A DNA stretch of 5,704 bases from CAYMAX01 sp964388595 (GTDB taxonomy: Bacteria; Bacteroidota; Bacteroidia; Bacteroidales; UBA932). The first letter of the stretch is position 1. Each line of letters begins with the position of its first letter. Below, in pieces: positions 1-5,704 of this stretch. The DNA is taken from positions 1 through 5,704 of the forward strand of contig CAYMAX010000079.1 in the NCBI GenBank assembly GCA_964388595.1, given 5' to 3'. The notes under the pieces were generated by a model, which made no database searches, was not told the origin of the DNA, and saw only the letters and a list, made by a program, of their open reading frames with translations. The position numbers and the translations under genes were made by a program.

Positions 1-1673
1 TTGATGAAGAGTGGATTCTCAGAGGCATCTTTGGTCTTAATGGCAGTGTCGTAAACAAGACCTTTGCTGCCATTGAGAGAGAACATATCGCCTTTATGGT
101 ATTTTTTGTTGCCAAGTACCATAACTGTCTCAGACACACCCTTGCCACCTTTCTGGATAGTTTCGAAATGAACTGCATCGCAACCTACGATACAGCATTT
201 TCCCCAGCCACGAGCCACCAATGCAGCGTGGGATGTCATACCGCCACGGGCAGTGAGCAGACCTTCTGCAGCGCGCATTCCTTCCACATCCTCAGGATTG
301 GTCTCTTCACGGACAAGTATCACTTTTTCTTTGCGTGCAGCAGCTGCTACAGCATCTTCAGTAGTGAAAACGAGTTTTCCTACAGCACCACCGGGGCCTG
401 CAGGAAGACCTTTAGCTACAACGGTAGCATTTTTCTCAACTGCGGCATCAAGAATAGGGTGGAGCAACTCATCAAGCTGTGCAGGAGCTACTCTCATGAC
501 TGCATCTTTCTCGGTAATAAGCTTCTCTTTGAGCATATCCATGGCCATGGTAAGGGCAGCAAGACCTGTTCTCTTACCGATACGGCACTGCAACATCCAA
601 AGTTTACCATCCTGGATGGTGAACTCAATATCCTGCATATCGTGGAAATGGTGTTCGAGATTGTTCTGTATCTCATCAAGTTCCTTGTAAACAGCGGGCA
701 TAGCCTTCTGAAGTGAAGGAAGGTGTTTGTTATGGTCGTTCTTGGTAGCTTCGTTCAGAGGATTAGGGGTGCGGATACCTGCCACCACATCTTCTCCCTG
801 AGCATTGATAAGCCATTCTCCATAAAATTTATTCTCGCCTGTAGCGGGGTTACGTGAGAAAGCAACGCCTGTGGCAGAGTTTTCTCCCATATTTCCAAAT
901 ACCATGGCCTGAACTGTGACTGCAGTACCCCATTCGTCAGGAATACCTTCGATACGTCTGTAAGCGATGGCACGTTTGCCGTTCCAAGATTTGAAAACAG
1001 CACCTATACCTCCCCAGAGTTGTTCTTTGGGATTATCGGGGAATTCTTTTTTAAGAACTTTCTTGACTCTTGCCTTGAAAGCCTTGCAGAGAGCTATAAG
1101 GTCCTCTTCTGTGAGGTCGGTATCGCTCTTGTAACCTTTGGCTTTCTTTACTTCACCAAGCATCTCATCGAGTTGCACGCGGATACCTTTGCCATCTTTG
1201 GGCTCGATACCTTCTGCTTTCTCCATCACAACATCTGAATACATCATGATGAGACGACGATATGCGTCATAAACGAAACGGGGATTCTTAGTCCTGGCTA
1301 TCATACCGGGGATGGTGTCTGTACAAAGTCCTATATTGAGAACTGTCTCCATCATACCGGGCATGGAAGAACGGGCGCCTGAACGACAAGAAACCAAAAG
1401 GGGATTTTTCTTATCTCCAAATTTCATTCCCATTATCTTTTCTGCACGAAGGAGAGCTCCGTTGACTTCTTTTTCGAGATCTGCAGGATAATTGCATTTT
1501 AAATTATAGTACTCAGTACAACAGTCGGTGGTAATAGTAAAACCTGCAGGGACAGGAATACCAAGTGTGCACATCTCTGCAAGATTGGCACCTTTACCGC
1601 CTAATAGATTCCTCATAGAACCTTTTCCCTCGGCTTCTTTTCCACCAAAGAAATAAACGCGTTTAATTGGCAT
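1..1673 (-). CDS. ppdK: Pyruvate, phosphate dikinase, N-terminal 557 residues (C-terminus beyond left edge)
   Basis: Predicted cytosolic enzyme interconverting pyruvate + ATP + Pi and PEP + AMP + PPi; the direction used here cannot be told from sequence. The frame is open from ATG 1673-1671 to the left edge. Visible in order: the N-terminal ATP-grasp nucleotide-binding domain, with LLGGKGANLAEM (Lys27), VSCRSGARSSMPGMMET (Arg97) and MQDIEFTIQDGKLWMLQCR (Glu350, Gln362, Arg364); then the swivelling phosphohistidine domain with GGMTSHAALVARGWGK, whose His482 (bases 228-230) is the expected phosphorylated residue and whose Thr480 matches the threonine regulated in plant PPDK. These residues match the Clostridium symbiosum enzyme as I remember it, with a constant offset of +5 and then +27, implying about 22 extra residues between Arg97 and Glu350. 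The PEP/pyruvate-binding TIM barrel, perhaps 350 residues, lies outside the window. The start gives the usual family N-terminus (MPIKRVYFFGGKEAEGKG). The frame stays open a little upstream, but that stretch is A/T-rich spacer. No frameshift seen. Confidence 0.96.
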   Translation of the reverse strand, partial: MPIKRVYFFGGKEAEGKGSMRNLLGGKGANLAEMCTLGIPVPAGFTITTDCCTEYYNLKCNYPADLEKEVNGALLRAEKIMGMKFGDKKNPLLVSCRSGARSSMPGMMETVLNIGLCTDTIPGMIARTKNPRFVYDAYRRLIMMYSDVVMEKAEGIEPKDGKGIRVQLDEMLGEVKKAKGYKSDTDLTEEDLIALCKAFKARVKKVLKKEFPDNPKEQLWGGIGAVFKSWNGKRAIAYRRIEGIPDEWGTAVTVQAMVFGNMGENSATGVAFSRNPATGENKFYGEWLINAQGEDVVAGIRTPNPLNEATKNDHNKHLPSLQKAMPAVYKELDEIQNNLEHHFHDMQDIEFTIQDGKLWMLQCRIGKRTGLAALTMAMDMLKEKLITEKDAVMRVAPAQLDELLHPILDAAVEKNATVVAKGLPAGPGGAVGKLVFTTEDAVAAAARKEKVILVREETNPEDVEGMRAAEGLLTARGGMTSHAALVARGWGKCCIVGCDAVHFETIQKGGKGVSETVMVLGNKKYHKGDMFSLNGSKGLVYDTAIKTKDASENPLFI

Positions 1674-1702
1674 ATAAGTTATAGTTTTAAATAAATCGGT
1701 TG

Positions 1703-1710
1703 CAAAAGTA
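1703..1710 (-). promoter_or_regulatory. Candidate Bacteroidota-type -7 element upstream of ppdK
   Basis: Read on the minus strand the spacer contains TACTTTTGCAACC, which fits the Bacteroidota primary-sigma -7 consensus TAnnTTTG. It lies about 29 bases before the ppdK ATG, so transcription would start near 1697-1695 and give a short leader. The matching -33 TTG is weak: the nearest TTG upstream (1739-1737, inside the phoH 3' end) is about 26 bases away, longer than the usual spacing of about 20. The rest of the 46-base phoH-ppdK spacer is A/T-rich and shows no hairpin terminator and no clear Shine-Dalgarno sequence. ppdK may therefore have its own promoter as well as read-through from phoH. 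This call rests on motif match and position only. Confidence 0.45.
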
Positions 1711-1719
1711 GAAAAAATA

Positions 1720-3141
1720 TTATAAAAGTTTGCCTGCAAGTTCCGAAAGTTCACTTCTTTCGCCTTTTATCAGGTTGATATGTTCGAAAATAGACTGTCC
1801 GTAAAACTTCTCACCGAGATGTGTAAGGCCATTGGAGTTGATATCGAGATAGGGTTGGTCAATCTGGTGAATATCCCCCGTGAACACTATCTTAGTCCCT
1901 TCTCCGGCTCTTGTGATGATGGTTTTAATCTCGTGAGGGGTCAGATTTTGGGATTCATCCACGATAAAGAAAATATTGGAAAGGCTCCTGCCTCTGATAT
2001 ATGCAAGAGGATTGATGAGAAGTTTTTCGCGACGAAGCATATCTTCGATTTTGATTACTTCCTGGCTATTGCTCTTGAAACATTTTTTAATTACGCCCAA
2101 ATTGTCATAAAGTGGAAGCATGTATGGACCAATCTTCTCATTGACACTTCCCGGAAGGTATCCCAAATCTTGATTTTTCAGAGGAATGACGGGGCGGGAG
2201 AGAAGTATCTGGTCGAAATTGTCTGCCTGTGCCAGAGCACCTGCCAATGCTATGAGGGTCTTTCCTGTACCTGCAGTACCTGTCAATGAGATAAGTCTGA
2301 TATCGGGATTCAATACTGCATCCATGGCAAATGCCTGCTCAAAATTGCGTGGAGAAATACCGAAAGCACTCCGAGAAGAGACGCTTACTACTGAATGGGT
2401 GATATCATTGTATCTTCCCAAAGAGATGCCGTCGGGTCCGCCGACTACTTTGTAAAGCTGATTGCATGGAGGAGTCTTTCTGATACCTGCCTCAGAGAGA
2501 GATACACCGTTTTTGTTGGATATCATTCTGTTGATAGTGGCATCAGAGAGATTTTTGATGGTTATCACTTCTTTCTGAACGTGTTCTACTCTCTCTTCTT
2601 TGACTTTATCGGTCAAATAATCCTGAGCCATAAGTCCCAGAGACTTGGCTTTGAGCCTCATATTTATGTCTTTGGTGACGAGAATGACACGCCTGTCGGG
2701 AAGATGGTCTTTCAGCCAGATGGCTGTGGCAATGATTCGGTGGTCGGGAATGTCATCGATAAGGCTGTCAAGAAGCTGCTGAGTGTAGGGATGTCCCATC
2801 TCTATCTTGATGAGCCCTTTACCTTTGCCGAGGGATACACCCTTGTCGAAAAGGGCATTATTGGAGAGTTTGTCTATATCTCTGACAAAGTCACGTGCAT
2901 TGAAATTGAGAGTGTCATCACCTTTTTTGAATTTATCCAATTCTTCGATGACTGTCACGGGGACATAAATGTCATTTTCTTGAAAATTGTAGATGGCATT
3001 ATGATCGTGAAGGATGACATTGGTGTCCAGGACGAAAATCTTGGGACCATAGTAATTTTTGGGAACTGCCTTTTTGATGGTGGCATAAGTTCTCTTTTTG
3101 TCTTTGCGGGTTTCGAGATAATTTACTGTTTTTCGAGCCAT
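1720..3141 (-). CDS. phoH: PIN-domain PhoH-family ATPase (PhoH2/YlaK-type), 473 aa
   Basis: Predicted cytosolic RNA-acting ATPase joining a PIN ribonuclease-like domain to a PhoH P-loop domain. A basic tail (1-34) is followed by the PIN domain (about 35-180) with its acidic positions: Asp39 in FVLDTNVILHD, Glu66/67 in VIEELDKF, Asp133 in IPDHRI and Asp158 in VTKDINMR. A linker (about 190-255) leads to the PhoH ATPase (about 258-473): Walker A GTAGTGKT at 288-295 (Lys294, bases 2260-2262), RPVIPLKNQDLGYLPG, PLAYIRGRS, Walker B FFIVDESQN (Asp395, Glu396), TGDIHQID at 421-428, and the C-terminal ERSELSELAGKLL. The residues expected for both activities are present. Mycobacterial PhoH2 proteins of this architecture unwind and cleave RNA; activity here is inferred. 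ATG 3141 is the only ATG, GTG or TTG before the PIN core, and it lies within the end of purL, so expression is probably coupled to purL. The gene name is historical and does not show phosphate regulation. No antitoxin-like gene precedes it. Confidence 0.95.
   Translation of the reverse strand: MARKTVNYLETRKDKKRTYATIKKAVPKNYYGPKIFVLDTNVILHDHNAIYNFQENDIYVPVTVIEELDKFKKGDDTLNFNARDFVRDIDKLSNNALFDKGVSLGKGKGLIKIEMGHPYTQQLLDSLIDDIPDHRIIATAIWLKDHLPDRRVILVTKDINMRLKAKSLGLMAQDYLTDKVKEERVEHVQKEVITIKNLSDATINRMISNKNGVSLSEAGIRKTPPCNQLYKVVGGPDGISLGRYNDITHSVVSVSSRSAFGISPRNFEQAFAMDAVLNPDIRLISLTGTAGTGKTLIALAGALAQADNFDQILLSRPVIPLKNQDLGYLPGSVNEKIGPYMLPLYDNLGVIKKCFKSNSQEVIKIEDMLRREKLLINPLAYIRGRSLSNIFFIVDESQNLTPHEIKTIITRAGEGTKIVFTGDIHQIDQPYLDINSNGLTHLGEKFYGQSIFEHINLIKGERSELSELAGKLL
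3123..3141 (-). other. 19-base purL stop / phoH start overlap
   Basis: In coding orientation the bases ATATGGCTCGAAAAACAGTAA serve two frames. PurL reads Ile-Trp-Leu-Glu-Lys-Gln-stop, while phoH begins Met-Ala-Arg-Lys-Thr-Val at the ATG inside the Ile-Trp codons. A GGAAG string lies only 3 bases before the ATG, too close to be a convincing Shine-Dalgarno sequence. There is no room for a separate promoter or terminator between the two genes, so phoH is probably translated from the purL transcript, possibly by ribosomes ending on purL. Confidence 0.85.
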
Positions 3142-5704
3142 ATTCTTCCATTTATAAATAATTCTATCCAGGGTGTAATTTCGTCATTTACCCTTTCCTG
3201 GCTATAATAGGGCCAGTTCCAGGGTTTCAGACATCTTTCAGGATGAGGCATCATGGCAAGATGCCTTCCGTCGGGAGAACAAACGCCTGCTATTCCTTCG
3301 GGGGAGCCGTTGGGATTGGCAGGGTAGGAGTTATAATTGTATTTTAGAGCAATATCGTATTTATCCAGTGGGAGAGGGAATGAAAATTTGCCTTCTCCGT
3401 GTGCTACCCAGATGCCTAATTTGGAGCCTTGTAGAGAGGATAGCAGGATAGATGGAGAATGCAGGACTGTGACACCTACGAAGGCAGATTCATATTTATG
3501 AGAATCGTTGTGAAGCATTTTGGGAGAATCTTCTCTATGATTAGGTGTGATAAGTCCGAGCTGCGCCATCAGCTGACAGCCATTGCATACCCCCAGACTG
3601 AGTGTGTCTTTCCGGGCATAGAAACGGTCGAGGGCATCTTTTGCTTTTTGGTTGTAGAGAAAAGCACCGGCCCAACCCTTGGCGGAGCCGAGTGTGTCTG
3701 CATTGGAAAAGCCACCTACGAATGCTATCAGTTTGACGTCATCGAGGGTTTCTCTTCCTGATACTAAGTCTGTGACATGTACATCTTTGACTTGGAAACC
3801 GGCCATGTAGAGGGCGTAAGCCATCTCTCTGTCGCCATTGGAACCTTTTTCGCGGATGATGGCGGCTTTGATATTATGTTCTTTGGGGATGGTGTATTTG
3901 CCTGTGAAATGCTTTGGAAATGAATAAGTAAGAGGCTGCGTCTTGTAATTGTCGAAGCGTTTGCGTGCGAGTGGTTCTCCTACTTGCCTGATGTCGAACA
4001 GGTATGAGGTGTGATACCAGATGTCGCGCATCTCGTCGATGTTCAGGGATAGCGGGGATGGGGAGTGGGCAAGTCTGATATTTAGTTTTCTTTCGGGGAT
4101 GAGTGTGCCTATCTCGTATGATATGATGTCTTGACCGAGGTTATGATAGAATGTCTCTTTGTCTTCTTTTCTGACTTGGACTATTACGCCGGGGGATTCG
4201 CAGAAAAGGATGTTGTTGGTGTCAAATCTGCTCAGGTCGATGTCGAGTCCTCCTTCTGTGTTGGGGAAACACATTTCGAGCAAGGTCGTGACCATGCCGC
4301 CTGAGGAGATGTCATGGCCGGCAAGGACAGTGTTATTGCCATTGAACTGATGGCTGATTCCTCGAGGCTCGACTCTTCGCTCGCCAGTCTCGGAATCCAA
4401 CATCAGATTCGATGTAGAATTTATCATCATGTTCGATGTGGGGGAGAAGAACATGGCGTTTTGGAGGGCGTCGAAGCAGAGTTGGAAATATGCGGCATCA
4501 TCGACGTCGGGTGATGTATCGCCGATTTTATTGAGGGTCTGGGCGAAGGCTGAGCCGCCTAATGGAAATGAGCCGGCACCTGATGTGTGAGTTGTGAATG
4601 GAATATAGACAATGACTGAATCGACAGCTGTGTTTATCACGGGATGAATAGTCCTGAATACATTTTTGCATGGAGATGCAGCACTGATGATTAATGTGCC
4701 GGGGGAAATTACTTTGCTTCCGTCAGGGTACTTCTGAGTCATGGACATCGAGTCTTTGCCCGTGGGGATGTTGATGCCCAATGCGATGGCAAAGTCACTT
4801 GCTGCCTTGACTGCACTATAGAGACGGGCATCTTCTCCGGGGTTGCGGCTCGGCCACATCCAGTTGGCACTCAACGATACGCCATGTATTTTATCAACTA
4901 TCGGAGTCCAGATGATATTGGTCAGTGCTTCGGCGATTGATAGACGAGAACCTGCAGCGGGGTCAATAAGACCTGACACAGGAGCGTGACCTATGCTTGT
5001 GGCTATGCCTTCTACATTGTCATAACCAATAGCCGTGACACCCAAATCATTGATGGGAAGCTGAATAGCACCACAAGTCTGCTGGCAGGCGATTAATCCG
5101 CTTACAGAGCGGTCAACTTTGTTCGTGAGCCAGTCTTTACAAGCCACAGACTCTATCCCAAGCACATCTTTAATATGGCCAATCAGAGATGAAAGAGAGA
5201 TATTATCGAGATTTTCGTCAATGGGGGAGAAGCCTCCGTGACCATTGTATCCTCCACGAGGAGAATCATCTGTCATAACTGTCTTGGGAGTGCTTCCAAA
5301 CATATCTTTCAACTCAAGGTCAATGGGCTTTTCTCCGTTTTTCTCATTGACAAGCGTAAAATTGCCACGTCCTGTGGCCTCTCCAACGATGTAGAAAGGA
5401 GCTCTTTCGCGTTCCGCAATGAGACGAAGCTCTTCAGTATCAGAAGACTTCATAACCAATCCCATACGTTCCTGACTCTCATTTCCGATAATTTCTTTGG
5501 AAGAAAGGGTATTATCTCCAACAGGGAGGCGGTCAATATATATAGTGCCGCCCCGGTCTTCCACAAGTTCAGAAAAACAATTCAGATGGCCTCCGGCTCC
5601 GTGGTCATGAACAGAGATGATAGGATTGTGCTCTTTCTCTGCAAGAGCACGGATGGCGTTGTAATCGCGCTTCTGCATCTCAGGATTGGAACGTTGTATG
5701 GCAT
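3123..5704 (-). CDS. purL: Phosphoribosylformylglycinamidine synthase (FGAM synthase), C-terminal 859 residues (N-terminus beyond right edge)
   Basis: Large single-chain PurL, the fourth step of de novo purine synthesis: FGAR + glutamine + ATP give FGAM + glutamate + ADP + Pi. The frame stays open to the right edge (AIQRSNPEM before Met at 5678-5676), so that Met is internal. Against roughly 1230-1300 residues for the family, about 375-435 are missing: the N-terminal domain, linker and start of the first AIR-synthase-like half. Numbered from the 5678 Met, visible motifs are HDHGAGG (24-30), GNESQERM (65-72), ERAPFYIVGEATG (91-103), NWMWPSRNPGEDARLY (272-287), GKDSMSM (307-313) and GHDISSGGM (454-462). 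The glutaminase domain (about 602-851) has GGFSNADTLGSAKGWAG, the nucleophile Cys698 in LGVCNGCQ (bases 3585-3587), and His and Glu in MMPHPER (bases 3243-3245 and 3237-3239). Around 411-447 it carries about 37 residues more than the E. coli enzyme as I recall it. Otherwise it looks intact and functional, and it is followed directly by overlapping phoH. Confidence 0.97.
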   Translation of the reverse strand, partial: AIQRSNPEMQKRDYNAIRALAEKEHNPIISVHDHGAGGHLNCFSELVEDRGGTIYIDRLPVGDNTLSSKEIIGNESQERMGLVMKSSDTEELRLIAERERAPFYIVGEATGRGNFTLVNEKNGEKPIDLELKDMFGSTPKTVMTDDSPRGGYNGHGGFSPIDENLDNISLSSLIGHIKDVLGIESVACKDWLTNKVDRSVSGLIACQQTCGAIQLPINDLGVTAIGYDNVEGIATSIGHAPVSGLIDPAAGSRLSIAEALTNIIWTPIVDKIHGVSLSANWMWPSRNPGEDARLYSAVKAASDFAIALGINIPTGKDSMSMTQKYPDGSKVISPGTLIISAASPCKNVFRTIHPVINTAVDSVIVYIPFTTHTSGAGSFPLGGSAFAQTLNKIGDTSPDVDDAAYFQLCFDALQNAMFFSPTSNMMINSTSNLMLDSETGERRVEPRGISHQFNGNNTVLAGHDISSGGMVTTLLEMCFPNTEGGLDIDLSRFDTNNILFCESPGVIVQVRKEDKETFYHNLGQDIISYEIGTLIPERKLNIRLAHSPSPLSLNIDEMRDIWYHTSYLFDIRQVGEPLARKRFDNYKTQPLTYSFPKHFTGKYTIPKEHNIKAAIIREKGSNGDREMAYALYMAGFQVKDVHVTDLVSGRETLDDVKLIAFVGGFSNADTLGSAKGWAGAFLYNQKAKDALDRFYARKDTLSLGVCNGCQLMAQLGLITPNHREDSPKMLHNDSHKYESAFVGVTVLHSPSILLSSLQGSKLGIWVAHGEGKFSFPLPLDKYDIALKYNYNSYPANPNGSPEGIAGVCSPDGRHLAMMPHPERCLKPWNWPYYSQERVNDEITPWIELFINGRIWLEKQ
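4356..4397. repeat. Imperfect inverted repeat inside the purL insertion
   Basis: On the plus strand GATTCC at 4356-4361 is the reverse complement of GGAATC at 4392-4397. Pairing continues with GAGGCT (4364-4369) against AGTCTC (4386-4391), with a two-base bulge and one mismatch, leaving a loop of about 16 bases. The stretch between is rich in CTCG/TCG triplets. It lies entirely inside purL coding sequence and has no U-tract, so it is not a terminator. It may be a trace of how the extra codons arose, or chance. Confidence 0.45.
4398..4445 (-). repeat. Imperfect 24-base tandem repeat (two units) inside purL
   Basis: Two adjacent 24-base units in the coding orientation encode SPTSNMMI (4445-4422) and NSTSNLML (4421-4398). 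By my count they match at 15 of 24 bases, with an identical core ACATCGAA and a shared T(S)N-x-M pattern in the protein. The period is a multiple of three, so the frame is kept. The repeat lies in the segment of PurL that has no counterpart in the E. coli enzyme as I recall it. Confidence 0.6.

Noticed and set aside
540..551. Perfect 12-base palindrome CCATGGCCATGG
   Set aside because: It encodes conserved-looking PPDK sequence (TMAMDM) and stands alone, so it is probably a chance result of Met and Ala/Asp codons.
96..716. Plus-strand open frame of 206 codons opposite ppdK, and the overlapping 253-690 frame
   Set aside because: Both are antisense to the conserved ATP-grasp and phosphohistidine regions of PPDK. 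Their translations are Cys/His/Ser/Phe-rich and match nothing I know.
494..1003. Short minus-strand frames (494-679 and 755-1003) within ppdK
   Set aside because: They are in a different frame from PPDK, whose own frame is continuous and motif-rich through the same bases.
1711..1722. T-rich run after the phoH stop as an intrinsic terminator
   Set aside because: There is a short T run on the coding strand but no GC-rich hairpin before it.
1780..2289. Plus-strand open frame of 169 codons opposite the PhoH ATPase domain
   Set aside because: It covers the Walker A to C-terminal region of phoH in antisense and has no independent sign of coding.
2395..3207. Plus-strand open frame of 270 codons opposite phoH and the end of purL
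   Set aside because: It is antisense to the well-supported PIN-PhoH gene, has Phe/Ile/Asp-rich translation with no recognisable domain, and crosses the purL-phoH junction. It is best explained as a mirror of the coding strand's codon bias.
4159..4514. Plus-strand short frames opposite the purL insertion
   Set aside because: I considered whether the unusual PurL segment might really be a different gene or a double frameshift. The PurL frame runs through without a stop and conserved motifs resume in the same frame, so a single intact purL is simpler.
5676..5678. ATG at 5678 as the start of purL
   Set aside because: The frame is open upstream to the window edge, and the upstream residues (IQRSNPEM) match the PurL family, so this Met is internal and the gene is partial.

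Overview
The window is dense, chromosomal-type housekeeping DNA with three genes, all on the minus strand and read right to left: purL (right edge, N-terminus outside the window), then a PIN-PhoH ATPase gene (phoH), then ppdK (left edge, C-terminus outside the window). I recognised the products by comparing translated motifs with remembered family sequences; no search was run. The long minus-strand frame from 1673 to base 1 is open at the left edge, and it encodes a clear pyruvate, phosphate dikinase.

The organism is most likely a member of Bacteroidota, probably Bacteroidales. The PhoH and PurL sequences resemble what I recall of Bacteroides/Prevotella proteins, for example the PhoH C-terminal segment from PLAYIRGRS through TPHEIKTIITRAGEGTK and the ERSEL ending. 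Starts lack convincing Shine-Dalgarno sequences, and a TAnnTTTG-type -7 element lies just upstream of ppdK. GC content is moderate and uneven. The genus is not determined.

Layout: 5704-3123 is purL (last 859 residues: part of the first AIR-synthase-like half, the second half, and the complete glutaminase domain with its Cys/His/Glu triad). 3141-1720 is phoH, whose ATG lies inside the last codons of purL (19-base overlap), which suggests co-transcription and translational coupling. 1719-1674 is a 46-base spacer with a candidate promoter and no visible terminator. 1673-1 is ppdK (first 557 residues: ATP-grasp domain and the swivelling phosphohistidine domain). No tRNA, rRNA, CRISPR array, insertion sequence or phage gene is visible.

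Functionally, PurL carries out the fourth step of de novo purine synthesis, PPDK interconverts PEP/AMP/PPi and pyruvate/ATP/Pi, and the PIN-PhoH protein is a predicted RNA-acting ATPase/nuclease. I see no specific evidence that the three form a pathway. I found no undescribed defence or mobile system. The most unusual feature is an in-frame insertion of about 37 residues in PurL, immediately before the conserved GHDISSGG motif, containing an imperfect 8-residue tandem repeat and a small inverted repeat. It lies in a locally GC-richer part of the gene.
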